This document shows, piece by piece, positions 34,791 through 46,190 of a stretch of 64,000 nucleotides of DNA. The position numbers and the translations under genes were made by a program. How positions within the stretch are numbered: the stretch's first letter is position 1; each line of letters opens with the position of its first letter. A model generated the notes under the pieces. It was given only the letters and a program-made list of their open reading frames with translations. It made no database searches and was not told the DNA's origin. Origin of the DNA: Diphasiastrum complanatum. Lineage: Eukaryota > Streptophyta > Lycopodiopsida > Lycopodiales > Lycopodiaceae. The stretch is taken from positions 31,632,936 through 31,696,935 of the forward strand of contig CM055095.1 in the NCBI GenBank assembly GCA_029204225.1, read 5' to 3'.

Positions 34791-36097
34791 TCACACTTTG
34801 CCAAGATCTCCTGTTGAGTGATCTCCTCCTTTGCCAAGCTCATTCTTTCAAAAGCAACACTAGCTTCCAACTTTAACAATCTTCCATGTTTAAATCCCTT
34901 TGCAATGCAAACATCATTCTTCAAGATGAAACAAACACCATGCTTAATGTGGACATCCAAATCACTTTCTAAGAGTAGACCAACACTAAGCATATTCTTG
35001 GTGATTGATGGTACATGAAGGACATTTTTTAGATCCATGCATTTTGAGGATTCTAAACACAAAGAGATGGTGCCAACACCATTTACCCTACACTCTTCAT
35101 CATTTGCAGTAAAGACAAACTTTCTAGCATTATTGAAAGAGTGTAAGGTTGAGAAAAAGTCCGTTTCACAAGACATGTGGGAGCTAGCCCCACTGTCAAT
35201 CCACGAATTGTCTCTTGGATTGCTATTGATACTTCATCCTCCTCCTCCTCCTTTGCAAGGTTTCCTTGTTTGTCCTCCTCCACTTGTGCTCTTAGCCTCT
35301 CGTAGCATTCAGATGCATAATGCCCCTTCTTCCCACAAAAGAAGCATTTCTACTTTGACTTGTCCTTTGAGCTTGATGCATCATCCTCTTCTTTGGCCTC
35401 CTTTGGATGCTTCTTCTTTCCATTGGTCTTCTTTTTGCCCTTGAATGAGAATTTGGCTTTCTCATCACCATCCTGCAAAGACAAGGAACTGATCCTAGAT
35501 TTTGCATGGAGCATCCTACACTATTCAGCCACTAATACACTATGAAGTTTTTCTGTAGTTGGCAAAGTGTCTTGGATGGCAAAACTTTGGACCAAATTTG
35601 CAAAGTCATATCCTAGACAATTAAGGACAATTTGTACAAGCTCTCCATCATGAATCTTCTCTCCAATGGAAGCCAACTCCCTATTTAGAGACTTGATTCT
35701 GAGTACATAATCATGTGCACTCTCCTCACTTCTCCTCATGCTTTGCAAAATCTGATTTCTAAGCATGAGAACTCTAGAAGTATTGCTAGATTCATAGACT
35801 GATTTTAAAGACTCCCAAGCCTCTTTAGCACTGGTACATGCTGATACTTCTCTCAACAAATCATTGCTCACATTCATCTTCACATGCAAGCCTAGATCTC
35901 TTCTTGTATCTAGCTAACTCCTGTGCACCTAGAGGTTCATCTTCATCCTCAATCAAGAACTCATAAAGGTCTTGGAGCACCAAGAGTGACTCCACCCTAA
36001 CCTTCCAAATAGCATAATTTGTAGAATTCAATCTCTCACTAGCTTCTAGAAGGTATGCTCCAGCAGATCCCATCTTACTAGTGACTTCTACAAACAA
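34780..36097 (-). pseudogene. Copia 'A' Gag to pre-integrase remnant
   Basis: Minus ATG 36095-36097 starts gag (MGSAGAYLLEASERLNSTNY, IWKVRVESLLVL); a shift near 35885 leads to TSAKEAWESLKSVYES and SMRRSEESAHDYVLRIKSLN. A stop at 35521 and another within the knuckle region (KSK-stop-KCFFCGKKGHYASEC, about 35350) follow. The protease is degraded; the pre-integrase segment NGVGTISLCLESSKCMDLKNVL is readable, and the frame then ends at the Helitron terminus. A second copy of the first part is at 54807-55196. It is the same lineage as the element at 57531-63484. Confidence 0.75.
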
Positions 36098-36836
36098 GAA
36101 ATAGATTTGATTGACTTGAAACTCACAAAGGTCTCACACTTGCAGTGTTTCACTCAAATTTGATTTCTAATCCAACGCCCTCACAAAGCTGGAATGAAGA
36201 TAAGATGAAGTGAAAACTACTTTCAAACAAATCTTGCCAAGAAATGGATTTGATTGTCTCTAGAAACTCACTAAGGTCTCTCTCTTGTAGTGTTTCACTC
36301 AAATTAGATTTCTAATCCAACAAATGGACTTATAATCTCTGTTCTAGCACTCCCTCACAAAGTTGGAATGAAGATAAGATCATCTAAAATCTACTTACAA
36401 TAAAATCCTGCCAATTTTGGCTATTTTTGGACCCAAAAAATGACTTAATATCTTTCACACTTTTTGATGTACTTTCAAGACCTGTAAAACAAGTTTAGAG
36501 GACCTGATTTCAGCCTAGATTAATTAGATCTCATGACAATAAGTCAAATCCAATCAATGGCACTCAATCTTGGTAGCTTATCCTAAGATTTCCACCAAAA
36601 ATTACATCAAAAGTCACAAATTGAATTTCTTTGGATAAAATTAAATGCAGGTTCAGAGATGCCCACACATGTGGACAGTACGGATTTGGACCCCTACCAA
36701 GTTTGGGATCAAATCTCCTCACCAAAATCAAGATTCTAGCTTGCCCTCTCAATACTAGTTTGTAGCACCAAAACTTGCTAAAAATGGATTTGCTTTTGAT
36801 CAATGGCTTATGCTCTTGTACTTGGCTCTAATACCA
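36098..36836 (-). other. Copia 'A' leader and primer-binding site
   Basis: Untranslated leader. The plus-strand GCTCTAATACCA ending at 36836 is the complement of the initiator tRNA-Met primer site TGGTATTAGAGC, next to the 5' LTR. Confidence 0.7.
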
Positions 36837-37537
36837 TGTGAAAGTACTATACTTTAGGACCATAAATGGATCTACAAAAGGTCCACAAGAGTGATTGGAT
36901 GCTTGCTTAACAATCTATCAAAAAACTAGACACAAAAAAGTTGATCTAGATTGGCAATTTGACAAACAACAAGCATTAACAATCAAAAGCATTTATCAAC
37001 ATCGAAATCCGAGCCCACACATGTGTACTACAGTCTGTAGTACGGCCTTCAAGCTGAGAAACAAGTAGAAATTGATTTGGTTTCATTTGGATCACAAAAA
37101 CTCAATGTACATAGTGAACTAGCTTGAGATTGCCAATGAGCTCCAAAAATATTCTATCTTCTCACTATGGGAGCTTGGAATACATAGCAAATTCGACTTC
37201 CTTCTTGAAGTTAGGTGGATTCACAACATTTAATAAGGAAGTTAACTCACTCTTCTTGCCCTAAAATGAAACCCTAGCCTAGATCCTAGAGTTATGCTTG
37301 GTAGGTAGCTAGTTGGTCAAATTTTCACCTTAAACTTAGGTGTAGGTCCTATAAAGTAGGGATGACCACCAAATATACATGACCAACTCTCTTGAATTGA
37401 CCTAACGTACATTAGGAGTGGGTTGCCACGTGGAATCTTGGCCTTACATGTGTGGAACCCAATTATACACAATATTTACAATGTTCTACATGGTTTTTGA
37501 TCAAGCTAGATTTGCCAATTTTTGGCAATTCTTCACA
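36837..37537 (-). repeat. Copia 'A' 5' LTR
   Basis: 701 bases, TGTGAAAGTAC at the low end and TTCTTCACA at the high end, nearly identical to 55857-56557. It is bounded by the primer site on one side and by Helitron-type Rep/helicase sequence on the other. Confidence 0.85.
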
Positions 37538-37542
37538 ATAAT

Positions 37543-38613
37543 TAATATGGTCATATCACATTCTCTAGATAGTCAAACAACACATAGCTGCAGATTTCAT
37601 TATCCGCGACCACCAATGTATAAAACCATGATTTTAACGCCGTTACAAAATTGTAGTGCCTCTCAACAACACTACTACAAAACATTATACAAGCGCATTG
37701 AAGACAAAATCTTCGAAATCAATCCATCAGAACCCCAAACATTCCAGACATGGTTTAACTCCTTACAACTGAAAACACAAGATTACGTTTGTAGAGAGTT
37801 GCTCTCTACAAAGTACTTTGAAAAGACCTACCGTCTTCCTGCAGCGCAGCCCTAATGACATTTACACGAATGCTTTTAATTCTCAAATAAGTGCATTGTG
37901 GCATGCAAATATGGACATTCAATTCATTTAAGATCCTTACGCAACAGCAAGTTACTGTACATCATACCTCACGAAAACTGACAATACAATTTCCAAATCA
38001 TTAAAACATGTATTTCAAACATGTATAGAAAATCATTACGATACCATGACAAGGTTAAAGACCATGAGTAATACCCTGTTAAACACACAACAAATAAGCG
38101 CACAACTTGCGGCATTCATTGTATTATCACTTCCATTGCATCATTCCACAAGAACATTTACATTCATAAACACAAACCCAGAACACCTACGTGCATTTGT
38201 TTTGAAACGAAAATTTCACCTACAACAACTTGAACCAGATTCTACTGACATACATTATAAAACTAAAATTGATAAATACATCGCTTGTCCAAATACACAT
38301 TCCGACCTCTGTTTAGCAGAATACGTATCATGTTATTGCATTACCAATCAAAAAATTTCAAAACGTAGAACTCATTAGATTTGTTCACTACAATAGACAT
38401 AAAGACCCAAACAATTTCTATTGTGAACAACTGCTTCTATACAAGCCCTTCCATGAATCTGAAAACACAATAGTTAACTCACATTGTACATATAAAAATG
38501 CCTACGATTTTCACTACAATACCATTCATACAAATAGCAGCAACTTTAACTACAACTTCCAAGCTATGTTTACTAATTGCACATCATGTACAACATCTAC
38601 TACAACCAGGACC
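37543..38613 (+). pseudogene. Helitron-type Rep/helicase, Rep-proximal part
   Basis: The plus-strand reading shows CRFHYPRPPMYKTMIL (37589-37636), the Cys/Pro-rich end of Helitron Rep regions. After a shift near 37845 comes RSPNDIYTNAFNSQISALWHANMDIQFI (37845-37930), the conserved PND.hiN.yN...l.a..AN.DiQ block joining Rep and helicase. Then follow TQQISAQLAAFIVLSLPLHH and STRTFTFINT (38085-38180). The HUH nuclease itself is lost: the left border is the LTR of copia 'A'. Stops occur at about 37852, 37930 and 38376. The right border is a gypsy insertion at 38619; the protein continues at 43515. Confidence 0.72.
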
Positions 38614-38618
38614 ACATC
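38614..38618. repeat. Target-site duplication (left) of chromodomain gypsy element
   Basis: acatc, repeated at 43510-43514 at the other border. Confidence 0.85.
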
Positions 38619-39535
38619 TGTTGCGCCGGCGCCTCAAAGGGCCCTGGGACTTGAGCGGTTTCCCCAACACGCGCTTAAGTCTAACATTCATCCATCATGC
38701 ACTTACGTAAAAGCCAACTCAGAAACGTAACAAGCTTAACCATTAAGACTTAAGAAAACTGGAATGCCAACCAACCCGAAAGCCAACTCAGAATCCGTCC
38801 CCAAAAGGTAACCAAAGGCAAAGACAAGCCACACACGAAACCCAAGGCATAGTGGTCGCCAAACTGACCAATTGGCATAGCGGCAAGCCCCATGTCAATG
38901 ACAGAGACCCTTAGGCGCCAGCGATGCAAAAAGGTTGTAGTAAGGGTCCTTCCACTTGGACCAGTCCCGGAGGCGAATCCGAAATGGTAATCATCCCCAA
39001 GAATCAAATTTATTAGATTTGGAAGAGGTTACATTCATACATAGACTGACCAGTCTCGGGGCCACCAACACGTGCTGGGCATTGTGCCTGGCTCGTGCTG
39101 GTAGAGGGAGTTGAGACCTGGCGACTGGATTCCTGGCGTTGGTTGAGCTGCCCAAGTTTCTGTCTGCCGGACTCTCCCTATAGTTCTGCTGTGATTCGGC
39201 GCACCCCCTCTGTTCTGAAACATAGTGCTTTCTGATAAAGCACGCTTTTTGAGACTTAGTTTTTATTTTGCTGATTAAGCCTGACAAGCCTGGCAGAATC
39301 AGTCTGGCTCCTGGACATGGGTCCCGGGAGCCGTCCCGACAGCAGAATCAACTTTCTTCCTGACTAGGCCATGACTCGAGCTGTAGAGCTAGCTCATGAC
39401 TTGTGACTACTTGACTGGCTCACACAGGTTGGAGGCTCAGTCCTTGATGTTCTAACTTGCTCTGGGACCTTAGGGAGCATCACCCATTAGAATCTTACAG
39501 AGCACACTAGGTGCACCTGAGTCAGCTTTACAACA
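38619..39535 (-). repeat. 3' LTR of chromovirus-type element
   Basis: 917 bases. The first 303 (39233-39535) match 43208-43509 closely. Preceded on minus by the polypurine tract AAACGAGGGGAGGA (39536-39549). Confidence 0.82.
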
Positions 39536-39780
39536 TCCTCCCCTCGTTTGAAAAAGCTGATGTCCTCATTAGGGCCAAACTAGACCTAGGACGTATGGCA
39601 CGGGCTCAATTCACCGGCCTTAACAACTTTTGAATTGAAAAAGATACATTGGCAGTAGCACATGAAAAGTGTAGATAAAGTTCACTTACGTAAAACCTGT
39701 GTAAAGTTGCAAGTGATTTATTGACAAACTTAAGAAAGATACCTGGAAGTTCCTTGAACTTCAAAATTGGCCATGAGTGT

Positions 39781-40089
39781 TTATGCAGGAGGCATGCCGC
39801 CAGGTAGTGCTTTGTGTGCCGATCTGGAAAAATGGCTATTGCGTTGATTCTTCTGCAGATAATCTGCAAATACTTCAGGGGCTCTCTTCTTAAGTTTGTC
39901 TTCGTACTCCCAAGAAGCCTCAATGAGTGGAGCCCGTAGCCACTTCACTAGATATTCACGTTGCACGCCAGTTCGCTTTCTATGTGTCAATATTTGTTCT
40001 GGTACAAGCTGTCTCTTTGTATCATCAAGTGTCGTTGGTGGGTGACGAAGTTCGTGTTGCCGATCAAATCGCTCATCTGGTTTTACCAT
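39781..40089 (-). pseudogene. Chromodomain at integrase C-terminus
   Basis: Minus frame with PEQILTHRKR, EYLVKWLRAP and ASWEYEDKL, the I..hR....EYLVKW....ATWE pattern of chromodomains. In chromoviruses it guides integration to modified histones. It is one frame away from integrase, which ends at the TAA at 40083-40085, so a small indel separates them. Confidence 0.75.
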
Positions 40090-41246
40090 TTGAGTAATGA
40101 GATATGAAACACATTATGTATATCCAAGCTGGATGGTAGTGCCAATCGGTAAGCCACTGGGTTGATCTTCTTGGTGACATGATATGGTCCCGCATAAGGT
40201 CGAACGAACTTATGAGAGAAACCTTTTGGTAACGCAATGTTCTTTGTGTTCAGCCACACTTGATCACCTTCCTCAAATTTCAGTTCTCGTCGATATGGGT
40301 TCACGTCAGCTGCCATACTTCTTTGGGACTGCTCTAAAAATGACTTCACCTCTGTCAGCATTGTGTGCCACTCATTGATGAATTCCTCCACAGTGGGTAC
40401 TGGGGTTTTTTGCACACCTGTAAGAAAAGAGCTTGGAACAATCGGTAGCCGACCATTGCTTATCTCGAAGGGTGCCGGTCCAGTAGATCTGTTCACTTGG
40501 TTGTTATGTGCAAACTCGAGAATATCCAAGTAGTTGACCCAATCGGATTGGTCCCAAGTGACATAATTTCGTAAAAATTGTTCAATCTGTCGATTGACTC
40601 GTTCCGTTTGCCCATCTGTTTGAGGGTGATATGCAGTGCTGAAATTTAGTCCAGTTCCCACGAGGTGAAATAGGCAAGTCCAAAACTTTCCGACGAACTT
40701 GGTGTCTCGGTTAGAAATAATCGTTCTAGGTAGGCCATGGTATTTGAAGACACATTTGAAAAATAACCTTGCCACTTCTTCAGTTGTCACTGAACTTTTA
40801 GTTGGTACAAGGTGAGCTTGTTTTGAAAAGTGGTCAACCACCACATAAATTGAGTCAAAACCCTGGCAACGTGGTAGTTGAACAATAAAATCCATGCTCA
40901 CTGAATCCCAAGGGTATGCTGGTACTGGTAATGGCTGGAGTAGTCCTGCTGGGGCTAGTGGTTCCACCTTCAGTTGTTGACATGTAGGACATGTTTGCAC
41001 ATAGGATTCAACGTCTGCCCACATATCTGGCCAATAGAAGTCTCTCTTGAGGAGTTCATACATGCGATTCACCCCTGGATGTCCGGCGGCTAGTACGTCA
41101 TGATGCTCCCTCAAGATTTTCTTCCTCAAGTTGATGTTGTCTGGAACATATACTCTGCGTTGTTTATAAACAACCATTTGGTTTTTCCAAGTGAAATGTT
41201 TACAAGGCTTTCCCAGCTGGAATTCGATCATTAGTTTCTTAGCCAA
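40083..41246 (-). pseudogene. Gypsy integrase
   Basis: A 387-codon minus frame with an HHCC finger (H..HH..., CPTCQQLK), the catalytic core (DSVSMDFIVQLP, VVDHFSKQAHLVP, ISNRDTKFVG with Asn where Asp is usual before RDTKF, TAYHPQTDGQTERVNRQIEQ) and a GPY/F-like module (KFVRPYAGPYHVTKKINPVAYRLALP). Integrase inserts the cDNA. The frame is long and uninterrupted, so decay is mild here. Confidence 0.85.
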
Positions 41247-41323
41247 CGCATCTACACCATAGTTCTCTTGATTTCTTGGAGTAGACCGGTCGCCTGGGTT
41301 GAAACCGTCGCCATCAAGTGCTC

Positions 41324-42780
41324 CTATCTACTGAGTGCATCTGCTACCACATTATTCTTTCCCGTCGTATGTAGAATGTCTATATTGAATTTCGAGAGAA
41401 AGTTTTGCCATCGCATCTGCTTTGGTGTGAGCATACCTTGGGATGAGAAGTACTTAAGTAATACGTTGTCAGTGAAGGCCTTAAAGGGCTTTCCTGCCAC
41501 ATAATGTCTCCAATGCTCCACTACTTGTACGACTGCAACCATTTCTTTTTCGTGAGTTGGCCATCATCGTTCTACATCACTTAGTTTCTTTGAAAAATAT
41601 GCAACTGGTTTTCCCTCTTGCATCAACACGGCCCCAATAGCAAAGTTTGAAGCATCTATATGTATTTCGAATGGTTTGCTAAAGTCCGGTAGGGCAAGAA
41701 TGGGTTCTTGAGTGATCCGCCGCTTTAGTTCTTGGAACGCTGCTTCACATTCCGGTGTCCATGTCATTTTGAGATGAGTCTTTGTCTGCTCCAACAACGG
41801 TGCCACAATTTTGCTAAATGCCTCAATGAATTTCCTGTAAAAATTACATAGCCTCACAAAGGATTTGATGCCACGAACAGTTTTAGGTGCTAGCCAATCC
41901 AAGATAGCCTTGATCTTCTTAGGATCCATTCAAATCCATCCGTGGCCTATAACATGTCCAAGGAAATCAACTTCCTCCACCACAAACTCACATTTCTCTC
42001 TTTTCGCGAACAAGCAGTTCCTCCTCAGTTGTTGGAGAACTGTCCTTAAATGTTTAATGTGATCTTTAAGGCTCCGGCTAAATACTAATATGTCATCGAT
42101 GTACACAATGACAAATTCATCCAGACAGTCTTGAAAATATTGTTCATCAACGTGCAAAAAGTGGCTGGTGCATTTGTTAGACCGAATGGCATCACTAGGA
42201 ACTCAAGACTCCCGTACCGCGTTCGAAACGCCGTTTTGTGCTCATCACCTTTAGCTATTCGAATTTGATGATATCCAGATCTGAGATCTATTCGGCTAAA
42301 GTATTTGGCATGTTTGAGTTGGTCAAATAGGTCATCAATTGTAGGCATGGGGTACTTGTTCTTGATGGTACTCTTGTTAAGCATGCGATAATCCACACAC
42401 ATTCGAAGAGTTTTGTCCGCCTTTTCCACGAACAACACTGGGGCTCCAAAAGGTGAAGCGCTATGTCTAATAAAACCTTTGTCTGTCGTTTCAGTTCCGT
42501 CAACTCCTCTTGTGACATTCTGTAGGGTGCTCGTGAAGTTGGCTCCGTTCCTAGTACCAACTCAATTTTATGGTCCACTGGTCTTCGAGGAAGTAGCTTA
42601 GCTGGGAGTTCCTCCGTAAACACATCGCTAAATTCTTTTAGCAGATCTGCCACTTCTTTTGGCAAGTTTTCTTGTCGCACACTTTTCCCTTCTAGGACTT
42701 CTCGGCAGATGCAAAGAAAGCACTTTGATCTTTTCCCTTTCGCCATTCTTTTCATCGCTAATGCTGCAACCATATTTCAA
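41324..42780 (-). pseudogene. Gypsy reverse transcriptase and RNase H
   Basis: On minus: RT start ([34 protein letters not shown]), a shift near 42440, [41 protein letters not shown], a shift near 42110, then [14 protein letters not shown] with the catalytic pair intact (about 42115-42090). Connection and RNase H follow (FYRKFIEAFSKIVAPL, EIHIDASNFAIGAVLMQ, FTDNVLLKYF, FNIDILHTTGKNNVVADALSR) with a TGA near 41927 and a break near 41550. RT copies the element RNA into DNA. Confidence 0.82.
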
Positions 42781-42898
42781 TATCGGTATCCTTAGCATTT
42801 CCTCCGGGCAGGGCTTTTGTCACGCAGATTTGTCCCTTGTAATCCAAGAGGACCAAGTTTGAGCTCCTACCCAAAACTGTGATACAATGTTCATTTAA

Positions 42899-43216
42899 CT
42901 AAGGGAGGCCCAAAATCACATCGAAGGCATCCATCTCTAAAATCACAAAGCTAAGTTTAGCCTTCCATCTTCCAATCTGCACCGGGATGTTCAATGTCGC
43001 TTTGTCTGCATCTAGTGCTCCCTTCGCTGTTTCTACCTTGAGAGTAGATGTAACATTCCTGGTCGGCAAGCTGAATTGTTCCACTACGCTCCTTGAGATA
43101 TAGTTATGTGAAGCTCCGGAGTCGATCATGAAATCTGACTTCCTCCCCGCGATCTTTCTTGATAAGAATAACAATCTTGAACCAGTCTTGGGGATTGCCC
43201 CATGGTGGTAAAGCAC
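42899..43216 (-). pseudogene. Gypsy aspartic protease
   Basis: Minus frame with DFMIDSGASHNYISRSVVEQ (catalytic Asp-Ser-Gly) and DVILGLP at the end, typical of retropepsins that cut Gag-Pol. The frame opens within the junction to the truncated 5' LTR, so no Gag precedes it. Confidence 0.75.
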
Positions 43217-43509
43217 GCTTTTTGGGACTTAGTTTTTATTTTGCTGATTAAGCCCGACAAGCCTGGCAGAATCAGTCTGGCTCCCGGACATGGGTCCCGG
43301 GAGCCGTCCCGGCGGCAGAATCAACTTGCTTCCTGACTAGGCCATGACTCGAGCTGTAGAGCTAGCTCATGACTTGTGACTACTTGACTAGCTCACCACA
43401 GGTCGGATGCTCAGTCCTTGACGTTCTAACTTGCTCTGGGACCTTAGGGAGCGTCACCCCTTAGAGTCTTACAGGGCACACTAGGTGCACCTGAGTCAGC
43501 TTTACAACA
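43208..43509 (-). repeat. 5' LTR remnant of chromovirus-type element
   Basis: 302 bases matching 39233-39535. The rest of the LTR, primer site and gag are gone. Confidence 0.82.
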
Positions 43510-43514
43510 ACATC

Positions 43515-45596
43515 GCAAACCTCAATGCAAAGCCTGCCAATTAGAGACAAGCAACAATGTGAATATAATGTTGAGCTTGACTTTCCATTCCTTTGCCGAC
43601 CTCATTCAAGACAACCTTCACAAGAAACTGGCAAATTTCCATACCCAATTATGGACACCAATACGTACTTCGAAAACATCAAAAGCCTCAATCAAGCACA
43701 ACGATTGATCTTTGATGATATTATGCAATTAAAACGACTTCAACCAAATGAACGCATTCATTTACTTCTAACTGGTGGTGCAGGCACTGGAAAAACATAC
43801 ACATTACTACTTTTAGCTCAGGGCTTGCTTCGACATTATTATAGATACCATTTCACAGATATCGAATTACCGAAGGCTTTGTTAATGGCATATACCGTTA
43901 AAGCCGCATACAACATTCGTGGCACTACCATTCATTCCACGCTGCATATACTTGTAAATGCCAAAAATTTAACATCGTTGTCTGGTGACAAGCTCCAAGA
44001 ACTAACTACTAAATATCGTGACATATAACTTGCCATATTTGATGGAATATCTTTGATAGGCCGTCGTATTTTCCAATTTGCCGATCAATGACTTTGATCA
44101 ATAAAACATAGACCAACCTCTTTTTTTTTATCTTGACGTAATAACTTGTGGTGATCTTTTTCAAACAGGCCCTGTTTTAGATGCATGGATTTTTAAATCG
44201 GATGATGCCTCTCTCAATGCATTCGAATTATTGTACCGGAATAAATTGTTGCATTGTTATGAATTAACACAAACAATTCGCCAAACTGATGACACATACA
44301 TTGGGATATTGAATCGAATAAGAGAAGCCACTCAAACTGGCGAAGACATTCACTGGATTAACCAACAATCTTATAAACCCATTCTGAATACGCCAAATAT
44401 TCCTTACCTGTGCCATACTAACAAAGAAATGGAAACACACAACGAACAGGCTTCATTCCTGAAAAACCAAGAAACACTGTTGGTTTATGGAAAACTATAG
44501 TTGTCAAAACAGGCATGCTTGTTGAAATATGTAGTTTAAACATCAATATTGTAGATGGTCTTGTAAATGGTGCTGATGGTCTATTTCAAACAAAAATGAC
44601 CACAATGGCAACTGATATTATTTGGATTCAATTTCTCGATTCACGCATTAGCCAAAAATCACGACTTGCCCATACTCACTTCTATACAATGAAACATATA
44701 CCAGAAACATGGACACCAATTTACAAAGTTAGTAAAGAATTCCAAATAGGATCCTCATTTTTAAATACTATTACACGAAACCAATTTCCTATACAACTTG
44801 CTGTTGCTCGTACTATACATCATGCACAAGGTCTAACGATGGAACATGTAATTTTCAATCCTACCGGAACCAACAAACATGGCTTGACACATACAACGCT
44901 ATCTAGAATACGAAATATTAAAAATTTATATTTAACCACCCCGTTCCATAATCAACATTTGAAAGTCGACCCATGTATTAAAAAAGAAATGCACCGCCTT
45001 GGCAATCATGCAAATTGGTGCATCCAAATTCCTATCATGGAGCAGTTCAAAACTACACCCCTTGTTATTCAATCTTTAAACACTGTCTCATTGCAAAAAC
45101 ATGAAATTGATATTTTAGCGGACTACAATTTGATGAGCTCAAATATTTTGTGTTCCCAAGAAACAAGAAACCACAACCAAACATCATACTTGACCAGAAA
45201 TTTCCATGCCATACAAAATTACTACTTCTCTGGCACAACCATATACTATGACCGTACCCAACAATTGCATTGTTATGACGTACACAATACAGATGTCGCA
45301 GAAATTATCAAAGCTTATTTCAATGTGAACAAACCATATAGTATGATTGTGCTTGCAGTGTATTGAAAACCGAATTCAAATCTGATGAGTTTCTTGAATA
45401 CAATAGAAGACATATTACAAAATGCATCCACAGACATTCTTGGAGACTTCAATATCAATATGCTTGCTTGCAACAACCATGCCAACCATCTTACGACATT
45501 CATGCAAAACCACGGAAAACTTTTACGGAGTCACACACTGTTACTGGAGTGACCACTCACCAATTTATTACCTTTATAGTGATCCAAATATCGTGT
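43515..45596 (+). pseudogene. Helitron-type PIF1 helicase with C-terminal AP-endonuclease-like domain
   Basis: Continuation of 37543-38613. Helicase motifs: LNQAQRLIFDDI, Walker A GGAGTGKT (43774-43797), YTVKAAYNIRGTTIHSTLHI, then through stops DGISLIGRRIFQFAD (about 44040-44090), LTQTIRQTDDTY, and LAVARTIHHAQGLTMEHVIF with HTTLSRIRN (motifs V-VI, about 44800-44920). After the helicase comes a second module in the same frame: LADYNLMSSNILCSQETR (Glu at 45160-45162), a TGA at 45364-45366, ILGDFNINML (45436 onward) and, after a shift, SDHSPI (45548-45565). Glu in QET, GDFN and SDH are the signature of EEP/AP endonucleases. Helitrons with such a domain are called Helentrons. At least four lesions make this copy dead. 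Confidence 0.78.
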
Positions 45597-45599
45597 AAG

Positions 45600-46190
45600 T
45601 CTCCTTCATCGAGTTCCTATTATTGGAAGTGGTGTTGGTTCTCATGGAGCTCAACATAAAGAGCAGTATTAATGTCATCACATTCTTGGACAAGATCAGA
45701 ACAACCTTGTAACTGCCTGCCTTCTGACTTGCATCAAACAATAACTTTTAAACCACCTTCTAACATTCACATTTCCCACATGCAATTTTTTGTACTGAGA
45801 TGTCTTTCTCCATTTTTTGTGTCACATTTACATTTACTCTAACACATGTAAAATAAAATAAAATATCAACCTAAGGTAGGACCAAGTGGCTTGCCAATGC
45901 CCTTGTTTATTTACTCTTGAAAGGGGGATGTCATTCCACGCGTACGCTTCAATCTGCCAATTTGAAGAGAAGATGCTAAGCTCACCAGCCGTCACCCTTC
46001 ATCTTGAGTCGGCGGTAATATTCATGTGTACAGACATGCCTTTTCCAGCCCAAGTCCAAGGTACTTCAACGCACGTTACACTTGAGATGCTAGCCATTTG
46101 GAAAAGTTTAAGTGGTTCGGTGTTTTACGCGTGGCAAAAGATCAATGATGTTTGAAATATCCAACGGTGGCAGGCTTAAACAGGTAGCGT
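45600..46190. other. Intergenic; upstream region of ISU
   Basis: No gene recognised. It probably contains the lost 3' end of the Helitron-type element and the promoter of the ISU gene. I could not find a hairpin-CTRR end. Confidence 0.4.

Larger units (their letters stand above)
38619..43509 (-). mobile_element. Chromovirus-type Ty3/gypsy element, internally deleted
   Basis: Minus-strand element bounded by TGTTG...CAACA ends and the 5-bp repeat acatc (38614-38618, 43510-43514). The 3' LTR is full (38619-39535), the 5' LTR is reduced to its first 302 bases (43208-43509), and the primer site and gag are deleted, so the LTR stub joins the protease directly. The pol order is protease, RT, RNase H, integrase and chromodomain. 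It lies within the Helitron-type helicase. Confidence 0.87.
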
